Shown here: piece after piece, positions 19,121 through 27,469 of the stretch
Position numbering within the stretch: the stretch's first letter is position 1
How the letters are laid out: each line of letters opens with the position of its first letter
Position numbers and translations under genes: made by a program
Assembly: GCF_900105065.1 (NCBI RefSeq)
Contig: NZ_LT629749.1
Location: forward strand, 3,472,001-3,536,000
Direction: 5' to 3'
Length of the DNA stretch: 64,000 bases
From: Friedmanniella luteola
GTDB taxonomy: Bacteria > Actinomycetota > Actinomycetes > Propionibacteriales > Propionibacteriaceae
Notes under the pieces: generated by a model
What the model saw: only the letters and a program-made list of their open reading frames with translations
Database searches by the model: none
Told to the model about the DNA's origin: nothing

Positions 19121-20013
19121 TCACCGTCTTCGCGCCGGACGGCGCCGGTGAGGTCGCCGCCGGCACCGACCTGGCGGACCTGGTGCTGCGCACGGTCGCC
19201 GCCGACGAGCACGGCCCCCTCCTCGACGGCGACGTCGTCGTCCTCACCTCCAAGGTGCTGAGCAAGGCGGCAGGGCTCACCCGGCCCGGCTCCGACCGGG
19301 AGGCCGCTGTCGACGAGCAGACCGTGCGCACCGTCGCCCGCCGGGGCCCGACCCGGATCGTCCGCACCCGGCACGGCCTCACCCTGGCCGCCGCCGGCGT
19401 CGACGCCTCCAACGTGGCCGCCGGCACGGTGCTGGTGCTGCCGGCCGACCCGGACGCCGAGGCCGCCGCCCTGCTGGCCGCCCTGACGGCACGGACCGGC
19501 CTGGCGCTGGCCGTCGTCGTCTCCGACACCGCCGGCCGGGCCTGGCGCGAGGGCCAGACCGACCAGGCGATCGGGGCGGCAGGACTGCGCGTGCTGCTGC
19601 GCTACGCCGGCCGGCAGGACGACTACGGCAACGACCTCAAGGTGACCGCCATGGCCGTGGCCGACGAGGTGGCCGGGGCCGCCGACCTGGTCAAGGGCAA
19701 GCTGGCCGGCCGGCCGGTCGCGGTGGTCCGCGGGCTCGGCCACCTCGTCGAGCCGGCGGGCGGCCCGGACGGCACCGCCCGCGCTCTGGTGCGCGACCCG
19801 GAGCTGGACATGTTCTCCCACGGCGCGCGCGAGGCGGTGCTGCTGGCCGCCCTGACGGCCACCGGGCAGGCCGCGCGCTACGAGCAGGTGCTGGCCCTGA
19901 ACGAGCCCGACCGGACGGCGGCGGTGCTGGCCGGGACCGCGCCGGACGGGGAGCCCCTGGGCGCCCAGGCGGTCGCGCTGGTCCGCGCCCTGCTGGCCGC
20001 CGACCTCCGCTGA
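19117..20013 (+). CDS. fbiB: Coenzyme F420-0:L-glutamate ligase, single-domain (CofE-like)
   Basis: 298 aa. The enzyme adds gamma-linked glutamates to F420-0 using GTP. Motifs include VVLTSKVLSKAAG, SDTAGRAWREGQTDQAIG, YGNDLKVTAMAVADEVAGA and KGKLAGRPVAVVRGL. Mycobacterial FbiB is ~448 aa because it has a second, FMN-binding reductase domain. Here the protein ends about 50 residues after the ligase domain, in a short Ala-rich helix region, and the following DNA does not encode the missing domain in any frame I can read. The start GTG 19117 overlaps the fbiA stop. Confidence 0.9.
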   Translation: MITVFAPDGAGEVAAGTDLADLVLRTVAADEHGPLLDGDVVVLTSKVLSKAAGLTRPGSDREAAVDEQTVRTVARRGPTRIVRTRHGLTLAAAGVDASNVAAGTVLVLPADPDAEAAALLAALTARTGLALAVVVSDTAGRAWREGQTDQAIGAAGLRVLLRYAGRQDDYGNDLKVTAMAVADEVAGAADLVKGKLAGRPVAVVRGLGHLVEPAGGPDGTARALVRDPELDMFSHGAREAVLLAALTATGQAARYEQVLALNEPDRTAAVLAGTAPDGEPLGAQAVALVRALLAADLR

Positions 20014-20075
20014 GAGGCGCCGGGACGGTGCCGGTCGGCGCGCTCGCGAGCGGGCCCCCACCCAGGTCCAGCGGT

Positions 20076-20081
20076 TAGACT
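20076..20081 (+). promoter_or_regulatory. -10 box upstream of the DUF3105 gene
   Basis: TAGACT about 94 bases before GTG 20175. It implies a leader of ~85 bases, and unlike the leaderless genes this one has a strong GGAGGAG ribosome binding site. Confidence 0.35.
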
Positions 20082-20174
20082 CGGCCGTCCAGCGCGCGGG
20101 GCACCCGTCCTGCCGCTCGTGAACCGTCGACCCCACCACGCCCCCGCGCACCGGTGGGCCCTGGAGGAGAACCG

Positions 20175-20915
20175 GTGGCCAAGTCCCCCACGCCCGCGCC
20201 CGGCGCCAGCCGTCGCGACCGGCTGGCCTCGTTCGAGGTGGCCCGCAAGGCCGAGCAGCGCCGCCGCAGCATCGGCCTGTTCGCGATCTGCGGCGTGCTG
20301 GCCCTGGCCCTGCTGGCCTACCCCATCTACCTGTTCGTCGACGACTACCGGGCCCGCAACGCCACCATCACCGACTTCGGCCCCGCGGCCGCGGCCGCCG
20401 GCTGCGACCCGGTGGCCACCAACCCGGCGACCGGCAACCAGGAGCACGTGGCCGACGGCACCCAGGTCACCTACGACCGGTTCCCGCCGGACTCCGGCTC
20501 GCACTACGCGACGCCGGCCCCGTTCACGAAGCACTTCTACACCACCGCCGACCGGCCCGCGGTTGAGACGCTCGTGCACAACCTCGAGCACGGCTACACC
20601 GTCGTCTGGTACCGCGCGGAGGCCCCGCAGGACCAGGTCGACGCCCTCAGCGACATCGCCAAGACCTTCGGCAGCGACGACTACGACCCGGCGGACAAGT
20701 TCATCGCCGCCCCCTGGTCCGAGGCCGACGGCGGCCCCTTCCCCGAGGGCAAGGAGGTCGTCATGACCCGCTGGACGGCCGACGGGGCCAACCCGGCCGA
20801 CACCACCAAGCAGCAGGGCGTCCGGCAGGCCTGCGGCCAGGTCAGCGGCGCGGCCATCGCCGACTTCATGACCCAGTTCCCGGTCACGAACTCCCCGGAG
20901 CCCAACGGAGCTTGA
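20175..20915 (+). CDS. DUF3105 family membrane-anchored protein
   Basis: 246 aa. A basic cytoplasmic N-terminus (AKSPTPAPGASRRDR) is followed by one transmembrane segment (IGLFAICGVLALALLAYPIYLFV). The rest is an extracytoplasmic DUF3105 domain with the hallmark RFPPDSGSHYATPAPF and LVHNLEHGYTVVWYR, whose His residues may bind metal. Function unknown; family members often neighbour DUF305 or copper genes, but no such neighbour is here. The start GTG has GGAGGAG four bases upstream. Confidence 0.88.
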   Translation: MAKSPTPAPGASRRDRLASFEVARKAEQRRRSIGLFAICGVLALALLAYPIYLFVDDYRARNATITDFGPAAAAAGCDPVATNPATGNQEHVADGTQVTYDRFPPDSGSHYATPAPFTKHFYTTADRPAVETLVHNLEHGYTVVWYRAEAPQDQVDALSDIAKTFGSDDYDPADKFIAAPWSEADGGPFPEGKEVVMTRWTADGANPADTTKQQGVRQACGQVSGAAIADFMTQFPVTNSPEPNGA

Positions 20916-20994
20916 GGTCGGCTGCTCCTCGCTCGCCGAGCCCGCGGCCCGCCGGACCATGCACCCGGATCTCACGCCTGTCGAGACGACCGGA

Positions 20995-21023
20995 CGGGCA
21001 GGACACGCTCTTAGTCCTGCCCG
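20995..21023. terminator. Strong bidirectional hairpin between DUF3105 gene and manC
   Basis: A perfect 10-bp stem (CGGGCAGGAC / GTCCTGCCCG) with a 9-base loop lies between two convergent genes. It could end transcription from both sides. There is no long T run. Confidence 0.65.
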
Positions 21024-21101
21024 GGAGGGAGGAAGTCAGCGGGCCCGAGCGAGATCCGCGACCGGGCGGAGCGAGGTCAGAGTTGCAGCGGGGTCAGGCG
21101 A

Positions 21102-22181
21102 TCACGCGTACTCGCGCCCCAAGCGGCCCGTCACTTCGGCAACCAGCTCCTTGATGCGCTCGGCCTGGTCGACCGGGCAGACCAGGGTGATCTGCGGCGT
21201 CTGCACGATGACGGTGTCGCTCAGCCCGACGACGGCGACCAGCCGGCCGTCCTCGGCGTGGTTGATCACCACGTTGTCGCGGGCGTCCACCAGCACGCTG
21301 ACCCCCTGGGTGGCGTTGCCGTGCGCGTCGCGGGGCAGCTGCTCCGACAACGACGCGAAGCCGCCGACGTCGTGCCAGGTGATGGGCAGCCGGACGGCGA
21401 CCACGTGCCCGGACCCGCGTCCCTGGCTCGCCGGCTCCATGACGGCGTAGTCGACGCTGATCTTGAGCAGCCGCGGGTAGATCTCCGCCAGCCGGTCGGG
21501 CTCGGCGGCGAGCGCGACGACCTGGGCGTGGGTGTCGGGGTGCAGCAGCGCCAGCTGCTCCAGCAGGGTGGACGCCCGCCAGACGAACATCCCGGCGTTC
21601 CACCAGTAGCTGCCCGAGGCCAGGTAGGCCTCGGCCGTGGCCAGGTCCGGCTTCTCCTTGAACTCGGCGACGTCCCGCACCTCCGGGCGACCCGGCAGGG
21701 CGTCGGTGTGCCGCAGGTAGCCGTAGCCGGTGTGCGGCGAGGTCGGCACGACGCCGAACGTGACCAGGGCCAGCGGGTCCTCCTCGGCCACCGCGAAGCC
21801 CTCCTCCAGCGCCGCCCGGAAGCTCTCGACCGGGTGCATGATCTGGTCGGCCGTCACCACGGCGACGACCGCCTCGGGGTCCCGCGCCGCGAGCACCGCG
21901 GCCGGCCAGGCGACGGCGTTCAGGGAGTCGCGGCCCTCGGGCTCGCCCAGGATGTTCTCCGCGAGCACCTCGGGCAGCTCCGCGGCGACGACGTGGGCGT
22001 AGTCGGCGCCGGTGCAGACCAGCACCTGCTCGGGAGGCACCACCCCGTCCAGCCGTTCGAAGGCGATGCGGAGCAGGCTCTTGCCGCCGAGCACCTTGAG
22101 CAGCTGCTTGGGCATGTCCTGGCGGGACAGCGGCCAGAGCCGCTTGCCGGAGCCGCCGGCCATGATCAGGACGTGACGCAT
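21102..22181 (-). CDS. manC: Mannose-1-phosphate guanylyltransferase (GDP-mannose pyrophosphorylase)
   Basis: 359 aa, cytoplasmic. It makes GDP-mannose from mannose-1-phosphate and GTP for glycan and glycolipid synthesis, using the manB product. Signatures: nucleotide-binding AGGSGKRLWPLSRQDMPKQL (residues 8-27), VVTADQIMHPVESFRA, EFKEKPDLATAEAYL and SYWWNAGMFVWRAS. The left-handed beta-helix/isomerase extension of longer type II enzymes is absent. ATG 22181 is seven bases after TAGGGT, so leaderless. Divergent from the TIGR03089 gene, with 90 bases between starts. Confidence 0.94.
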   Translation of the reverse strand: MRHVLIMAGGSGKRLWPLSRQDMPKQLLKVLGGKSLLRIAFERLDGVVPPEQVLVCTGADYAHVVAAELPEVLAENILGEPEGRDSLNAVAWPAAVLAARDPEAVVAVVTADQIMHPVESFRAALEEGFAVAEEDPLALVTFGVVPTSPHTGYGYLRHTDALPGRPEVRDVAEFKEKPDLATAEAYLASGSYWWNAGMFVWRASTLLEQLALLHPDTHAQVVALAAEPDRLAEIYPRLLKISVDYAVMEPASQGRGSGHVVAVRLPITWHDVGGFASLSEQLPRDAHGNATQGVSVLVDARDNVVINHAEDGRLVAVVGLSDTVIVQTPQITLVCPVDQAERIKELVAEVTGRLGREYA

Positions 22182-22188
22182 GGGCCGA

Positions 22189-22194
22189 ACCCTA
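22189..22194 (-). promoter_or_regulatory. -10 box of leaderless manC promoter
   Basis: TAGGGT on the minus strand, seven bases before ATG 22181. Confidence 0.6.
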
Positions 22195-22259
22195 GCGAGC
22201 GCCGGCGGCGGTCCGGGGTCACGACGACCACAACGCCCTGTGATCTGCGCCGCCGTCGC

Positions 22260-22265
22260 TAGGAT
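22260..22265 (+). promoter_or_regulatory. -10 box of leaderless TIGR03089 promoter
   Basis: TAGGAT six bases before ATG 22272, forming a back-to-back pair with the manC box. Confidence 0.6.
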
Positions 22266-22271
22266 CCTCCG

Positions 22272-22976
22272 ATGAGCGAGACGGTCAGCGGCCTGCTGCG
22301 GCGACGAGCGCGGACGGCCGGCGCCGACCCCCTGCTCACCTGGTACCAGCCGGCGACGGGGGCCCGGACCGAGCTCTCGGCCGTCACCCTGCTCAACTGG
22401 GTCGACAAGACCAGCCACCTGCTGGACGAGCTGGGCGTCGCGGCGGGCGACGTCGTCCACCTGGTGCTGGCCGGCGAGGCGCCCGGCCACTGGGTGACCG
22501 CGGTGTGGCAGCTCGCCTGCTGGCAGGTGGGGGCGGAGGTCGCCGCCGGCGACGCGGACGGCGCCGCCCTGGTGGTCACCGGCCCGGCCTGGGAGGAGCA
22601 CGCCGGCTCCGCGGTCGACGTGGTCGCCTGCTCGCTGCACCCGCTGGGTCTGCCCTTCGGCGCGGCCCTGCCCGCCCCCGTGCTCGACTACGCGCTCGAG
22701 GTCCGGGGGCAGTCCGACGTGTACGCCGCCGTCGCCCAGCCGGGCCCCTCGGCGGCCTGGTCCGACCCCGAGCGCCGGCTGAGCCAGGCCGAGCTCGTCG
22801 CGGTGGACGCCGGCCCGGCCGGTCGGCGGCTGGTCCGTCCGACCGCTCCCTGGCCGACGGCGCTGGCCGCGGTCCTGCGACCGCTCGTGGCCGGCGGCTC
22901 GAGCGTCGTCGTCGACGGGCCGGCGGATGAGGCCGTCCTGGCCAGGATCCAGGCCGACGAGCGCGCCGACGCCTGA
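22272..22976 (+). CDS. TIGR03089 family protein (AMP-ligase N-terminal-like)
   Basis: 234 aa. It resembles the N-terminal part of acyl/AMP-forming ligases: TWYQPATGARTELSAVTLLNWVDKTSHL, then a GDVVHLVLAGEAPGHWVTAVWQLACW region. It lacks the ATP-binding P-loop and the catalytic C-terminal domain, as is normal for this actinobacterial family. Function unknown. Position next to manC and LCP genes matches the mycobacterial gene order, although here the LCP genes are 10 kb away because of the iol operon. Confidence 0.85.
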   Translation: MSETVSGLLRRRARTAGADPLLTWYQPATGARTELSAVTLLNWVDKTSHLLDELGVAAGDVVHLVLAGEAPGHWVTAVWQLACWQVGAEVAAGDADGAALVVTGPAWEEHAGSAVDVVACSLHPLGLPFGAALPAPVLDYALEVRGQSDVYAAVAQPGPSAAWSDPERRLSQAELVAVDAGPAGRRLVRPTAPWPTALAAVLRPLVAGGSSVVVDGPADEAVLARIQADERADA

Positions 22977-22987
22977 GGACCGGCCCG

Positions 22988-24481
22988 TCAGTCGTTCTGG
23001 GGGAAGCCCAGGTTGAGGCCGCCGTGGCTGGGGTCGAGCCAGCGCGACGTGATCACCTTGCCGCGGGTGAAGAAGTGCACGCCCTCCACCCCGTGGGCGT
23101 GGCTGTCACCGAACAGGCTGTTCTTCCAGCCCCCGAAGGAGTAGTAGGCCATCGGCACCGGGACGGGCACGTTGATCCCGATCATGCCCACGTTGACCTC
23201 GTTCTGGAACTGGCGGGCCGCCCCGCCGTCGTTGGTGAAGATCGCCGTGCCGTTGCCGTAGGGGTTGGCGTTGATCAGCGCCACCCCCTCGGCGTAGCTG
23301 TCCACCCGGACCACCGACAGCACCGGCCCGAAGATCTCGTCGGTGTAGATGCTCATGTCGGGGGTGACGTGGTCGAACAGCGTCGGCCCGACGAAGAAGC
23401 CGGCACCGTCGCTGTCCGGCTGCACCGTCCGCCCGTCCACCACCAGGGTCGCCCCCTCGGCCTCGCCCGCGTCGACGTAACCGCTCACGCGGTCGCGGGC
23501 CGCAGCGGTGACCAGCGGACCCATGTCGCAGCCACGGCGACCGTCCCCGGTCCGCAGCCCGACCGTGCGCTCCTTGATCTTGGCCACCAGCTCGTCGGCG
23601 ACCGTGCCCACGGCCAGCACGGCCGAGATCGCCATGCAGCGCTCCCCCGCCGACCCGTAGCCCGCGTTGACCGCCTGGTCGGCCGCCAGGTCGAGGTCGG
23701 CGTCCGGGAGCACCAGCATGTGGTTCTTCGCCCCGCCGAGGGCCTGCACGCGCTTGCCGTGGCTGGTGCCCGTCTCGTAGACGTACCGCGCGATGGGCGT
23801 CGAGCCCACAAACGAGATCGAGGCGACGTCGGGGTGGGTCAGCAGCCCGTCGACGGCCACCTTGTCGCCGTTGAGCACGTTGAAGACGCCGTCCGGCAGG
23901 CCGGCCTCCTTCCACAGCTGGGCCATCCACAGCGACGCCGTCGGCACCTTCTCGCTCGGCTTCAGCACCACGGTGTTGCCCGCCGCGATGGCGATCGGGA
24001 AGAACCACATCGGCACCATGGCCGGGAAGTTGAACGGGGAGATGATCCCCACCACGCCCAGCGGCTGGCGGACCGAGTGCACGTCCACCTTCGTGGAGGC
24101 GTTCTCGGTGAAGGCGCCCTTGACCAGGTGCGGCATGCCGCAGGCGAACTCCACCACCTCCTGACCGCGGCTGACCTCGCCGAGGGCGTCGGACAGCACC
24201 TTGCCGTGCTCGGACGTGATGATGGCGGCGAGCTCGCCCTTGCGGGCGTTGAGCAGCTCGCGGAACGCGAACAGGACCTGCGTGCGGCGGGCCAGCGAGG
24301 TGTCCCGCCAACCGGGGAAGGCGGCGGCCGCCGCGCCGACCACGGCGTCGACGTCCTCGGGAGCGGCCAGGGCCAGCTGCGCGCTCACCTCACCGGTCGC
24401 GGGGTCGGTCACGTCGGAGAAACGGCCCCCGCTGCCCTCGAAGGTCGCGCCGTTCATCCAGTGGTGGAGCGTGGTTGCCAT
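22988..24481 (-). CDS. iolA: Methylmalonate-semialdehyde dehydrogenase (CoA-acylating)
   Basis: 497 aa aldehyde dehydrogenase. It converts malonate semialdehyde (end of inositol breakdown) or methylmalonate semialdehyde to acetyl- or propionyl-CoA. Hallmarks: GIISPFNFPAMVPMWFFPIA, VLKPSEKVPTASL, SFVGSTPIARYVYE and the catalytic Cys in GYGSAGERCMAISAVL. The MIGINVPVPVPMAYYSFGGW segment is typical of MMSDH rather than general ALDH. Last gene of the iol operon, 20 bases after the iolH-like gene. The catalytic Arg pair that binds the carboxylate was not checked. Confidence 0.95.
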   Translation of the reverse strand: MATTLHHWMNGATFEGSGGRFSDVTDPATGEVSAQLALAAPEDVDAVVGAAAAAFPGWRDTSLARRTQVLFAFRELLNARKGELAAIITSEHGKVLSDALGEVSRGQEVVEFACGMPHLVKGAFTENASTKVDVHSVRQPLGVVGIISPFNFPAMVPMWFFPIAIAAGNTVVLKPSEKVPTASLWMAQLWKEAGLPDGVFNVLNGDKVAVDGLLTHPDVASISFVGSTPIARYVYETGTSHGKRVQALGGAKNHMLVLPDADLDLAADQAVNAGYGSAGERCMAISAVLAVGTVADELVAKIKERTVGLRTGDGRRGCDMGPLVTAAARDRVSGYVDAGEAEGATLVVDGRTVQPDSDGAGFFVGPTLFDHVTPDMSIYTDEIFGPVLSVVRVDSYAEGVALINANPYGNGTAIFTNDGGAARQFQNEVNVGMIGINVPVPVPMAYYSFGGWKNSLFGDSHAHGVEGVHFFTRGKVITSRWLDPSHGGLNLGFPQND

Positions 24482-24501
24482 GTCCTAGCCCTTCGTCGGT
24501 C

Positions 24502-25401
24502 TCAGTTGGCGGTGGGGAGCAGCGCGGTGCCCGCGCCGTCCCCGAAGTGCTTCTCGACCAGCGCGACGGTCCTGTCCCGCTGTCGCTCGGACACCCCCCG
24601 GGCGTCCTCCTCGAACCCGAAGACGCAGCTGGAGAGCACGCCGTCGAACCCGACGGCGGCCAGGGCGGCGAAGACGGCGTCGAAGTCGACCTCGCCCCGG
24701 CCCATCTCCATGTGCTGGTGCACCCGGACCGCGTTGCCCGGCGGGTTGGTGATGTAGCGCAGGCCGTGCGAGGCGGTGTGGTCGAACGCGTCGGCCAGGT
24801 GCACGTGGCGCAGCTTCTCGGCGGCCGCGGCGATGACCGTCGCGGGGTCGTGGCCCTGGTGGAAGGCGTGCGGGGTGCAGTAGAGGAAGCCGACCCAGTC
24901 CCGGTTGAGCCCCCGCACCAGGCCGAGCGCGTCCAGGCCGTCCTCGACGAAGTCGTCGGGGTGCGGCTCCAGGACGAGCGCGATCCCCTCGCGCTCGAAC
25001 AGCGGCAGCAGCTCGTCCATCGACCTCCAGAACTGCGCCTCGGCGTGCTCGGCGGCCTCCGGTCGCCCGTTGAACTCGGTGTTCAGGGTGTCCACCCCGA
25101 GGTCGACGGCGATCTCGATGGTGCGCCGCCAGGCCCGGACGGCGGCGACGCGCTCGTCCTCACCGGGGCCGGACCAGCGCAGCACGGGCAGCAGCGAGGC
25201 GATGCCCACGCCGGCGTCCGCGGCCACCTTCTTCAGCTTCCGCACGCCGGCGTCGTCGACGCGGGGGTGCTTGAAGAACGGGATGAAGTCCGCCTTCGGC
25301 GAGAGCTCCATCCAGGAGTAGCCGAGGCCGGCCACGACGTCGGGCAGCTCCCACACGCTGTGCGTGGCGAAGAACATCTGCGGGTCCAGCGCCAGCTTCA
25401 T
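24502..25401 (-). CDS. iolH: IolH-like sugar phosphate isomerase/epimerase (TIM barrel)
   Basis: 299 aa AP-endonuclease-2-type TIM barrel. Metal ligands are visible in NTEFNGRPE, LVLEPHPDDF (Glu), RHVHLADAFDH (His) and EMGRGEVDFDAVFAAL. In Corynebacterium glutamicum and Bacillus the equivalent iol-operon protein is called IolH; its exact reaction is not settled. ATG 25401 overlaps the iolG stop as ATGA, so it is coupled. The symbol is given by family and position, not by proven activity. Confidence 0.8.
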   Translation of the reverse strand: MKLALDPQMFFATHSVWELPDVVAGLGYSWMELSPKADFIPFFKHPRVDDAGVRKLKKVAADAGVGIASLLPVLRWSGPGEDERVAAVRAWRRTIEIAVDLGVDTLNTEFNGRPEAAEHAEAQFWRSMDELLPLFEREGIALVLEPHPDDFVEDGLDALGLVRGLNRDWVGFLYCTPHAFHQGHDPATVIAAAAEKLRHVHLADAFDHTASHGLRYITNPPGNAVRVHQHMEMGRGEVDFDAVFAALAAVGFDGVLSSCVFGFEEDARGVSERQRDRTVALVEKHFGDGAGTALLPTAN

Positions 25402-26516
25402 CGGGCGGCCTCCAGGTCCGGGGCGGTGATCCCGGCGCTGGACTCGGCGATGCCCGGCTGGCTGGAGGTCCCCATGTCGGCCGACGGGGCGTCCGACCCG
25501 GCGGCGTCGGGACGGGGGCCCAGGACGACCGGGACCTTCTGGCCGGTCCGGACCGCTTCGACCCCGGCCTCGCAGACCGCGACCGCGGCGTAGCCGTCCC
25601 AGGCGCCCGGCCCGTCCACGGTGCCGCGGCGGGCGGCGTCCACCCAGCGCTGCAGCTCGAGGTCGTAGGCGGCGCCGAAGCGCTCCACGAAGCCCGGCGC
25701 GATCGAGCCACCCCAGCGGCCGTCGGTCCGCTTGACCACGAGGTTCTGGTCCAGCCCGATCAGGGCGCTGCCGCGCTCGCCGACCACCTCGGTCCGCACC
25801 TCATAGGCCACGCCCGAGCGGACGTAGATCTCGTCGGTGACCACCCGACCGGACACCGTGCGGAAGACCACGAGCATCGGGTCGTGGGTGCCCGCCGGCG
25901 CGGCGCTGGTGGCGACACCGGCGATCACCTCGACGCTCGCGATCTCCTCGTCCAGCAGGAAGCGCGCGACGTCGACCTCGTGCACGACGGAGTCGCGGAT
26001 CATGAACTCGGAGTTGAAGTGCTCCGGCACGTCCGGGTTGCGGTGGATGCAGTGCACCAGCAGGGGGTTGCCGAGCTCCCCGTCGGTGATCAGCTTCTTC
26101 AGGGCCACGTACTCGGCGTCGTAGCGGCGCATGAAGCCGACCTGGATCAGCTGCCGGCCCAGCGCCGCCTCCTTCTGCACGATCCCGTAGGCCGACTCGA
26201 CGTCGGTGGTGAGCGGCTTCTCGCACAGCACCGGGATGCCGCGGTCGAGACAGGCGTTGACCTGCTCGTCGTGGGCCTTGCCCGGGCTCGCGATCAGCAC
26301 CGCGTCGACGTCGTCGGCGTGGATCGCCGCGATCGGGTCGCTGTCCACGCGGGCACCCACCCGCCCGGCCACCTCGGCCGCCTTGTCGGCGAAGAAGTCG
26401 CTGACCACGGTGACCTGCGCGCCGCGGATGCGGCTGCTCAGGGCGTCGGCGTGGAAGGCGCCCATCATGCCCACGCCCAGGACGGCGATGCGGAGGTCCG
26501 TGCTCGTCGCGGGCAT
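25398..26516 (-). CDS. iolG: myo-Inositol 2-dehydrogenase (Gfo/Idh/MocA family)
   Basis: 372 aa. It oxidises myo-inositol to 2-keto-myo-inositol (scyllo-inosose) with NAD, the first step of the pathway. The Rossmann motif GVGMMGAFHADAL is at the N-terminus. VLCEKPLTTD carries the catalytic Lys of the EKP motif, and SVVHEVDVARFLL holds the Asp/His catalytic pair. Inside the iol operon; its ATG shares one base with the iolE stop. A Ser/Gly/Ala-rich C-terminal tail of ~30 residues is extra. Confidence 0.92.
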   Translation of the reverse strand: MPATSTDLRIAVLGVGMMGAFHADALSSRIRGAQVTVVSDFFADKAAEVAGRVGARVDSDPIAAIHADDVDAVLIASPGKAHDEQVNACLDRGIPVLCEKPLTTDVESAYGIVQKEAALGRQLIQVGFMRRYDAEYVALKKLITDGELGNPLLVHCIHRNPDVPEHFNSEFMIRDSVVHEVDVARFLLDEEIASVEVIAGVATSAAPAGTHDPMLVVFRTVSGRVVTDEIYVRSGVAYEVRTEVVGERGSALIGLDQNLVVKRTDGRWGGSIAPGFVERFGAAYDLELQRWVDAARRGTVDGPGAWDGYAAVAVCEAGVEAVRTGQKVPVVLGPRPDAAGSDAPSADMGTSSQPGIAESSAGITAPDLEAAR

Positions 26517-27430
26517 CAGCGGTTTCCCATCTCGAGGTGCGCTCCGCTGCAGGAGCTCAGGTAGGTGCGGGTGCGCTTGGCGATCGGCAGGGGCACGTCA
26601 GGGGCGCAGGGGTACAGGTCGTGCTCGATGATCCCGCTGATGTCGCGGCCGAGCCCGCCGAGCGCGTCGAGCAGGGGGCCCATCGCCGGGACGCCGAGCG
26701 GCGGCTCGATCATGGCGCCCATCCGGACCGCCTCGGGGAACGAGAGGTCCTTGTCCAGCACGCGTGCGACGATCTCGGGGTTGACCTGCTTGAGGTGCAC
26801 GTAGCCGATCCGCTCGGGGTACCTCCCGATCAGCTCGAGGCAGTCGCCGCCGTAGTAGGCGACGTGGCCGGTGTCGAGGCAGAGGTTCACGTACGCCGGG
26901 TCCGTGCCCTCGAGGAAGCGCTCGATCTCCGGCTGGTACCCGACGTGGCTGTCCGCGTGCGAGTGGAACTGGACGTGCAGGCCGTACTCCTCGAGGACCC
27001 GGCGGCCGAGCTCGTCGGTCTGGCTGGTCAACAGGTCCCACTGCTCGGGGCTGAGCTCGGGGTCCTCCTTGGGCGCACCGCTCTTGTGGTCCCGCCACGG
27101 CTCGGGGATGACCACGATGTGCTCGCCACCGACAGCCTGGGTCAGCGCGGCCACGTCGGTCACCTGCTTCCAGGTGTAGTCCCACGCGCCGGGCTGGTGG
27201 AGGTGGGAGAACACGGTGCCCGCCAGGACGGTGAGGCCGTGCTCGTCCAGGGCTTCCTGGAGCTCGGCCGCGTCGCTCGGCAGGTACCCGTACGGGCCCA
27301 GCTCGATCGCCTCGTAGCCCGCCTCCACCACCTCCCGCAGGAAGGTGCTGGCCGGCACCTGCTCCGGGTCGCTGGGGAACCACACCCCCCACGAGTCCGG
27401 GGCCGTGCCGATGGTGATCTTCGATGCCAC
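26516..27430 (-). CDS. iolE: myo-Inosose-2 dehydratase-type TIM-barrel protein
   Basis: 304 aa. TIM barrel starting ITIGTAPDSWGVWFPSDP, which matches IolE enzymes that dehydrate 2-keto-myo-inositol to the trihydroxycyclohexane-dione. Metal-ligand segments: VIPEPWRDHKS, VQFHSHADSHVG, LCLDTGHVAYYGGD, YVHLKQVNPE and GIIEHDLYP. GTG 27430 follows GGAGA at six bases. It lies between iolD and iolG, the usual position for iolE. A related isomerase role cannot be excluded from sequence alone. Confidence 0.87.
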   Translation of the reverse strand: MASKITIGTAPDSWGVWFPSDPEQVPASTFLREVVEAGYEAIELGPYGYLPSDAAELQEALDEHGLTVLAGTVFSHLHQPGAWDYTWKQVTDVAALTQAVGGEHIVVIPEPWRDHKSGAPKEDPELSPEQWDLLTSQTDELGRRVLEEYGLHVQFHSHADSHVGYQPEIERFLEGTDPAYVNLCLDTGHVAYYGGDCLELIGRYPERIGYVHLKQVNPEIVARVLDKDLSFPEAVRMGAMIEPPLGVPAMGPLLDALGGLGRDISGIIEHDLYPCAPDVPLPIAKRTRTYLSSCSGAHLEMGNR

Positions 27431-27469
27431 TGCGTCTCCTGCTTCTGCGCTGAAGGTGATCTCGGGGTG

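Noticed and set aside
20014-20174. Search for the missing FbiB reductase domain or a tRNA after fbiB
   Set aside because: No flavin-reductase-like peptide in any frame and no cloverleaf; only a promoter-like TAGACT.
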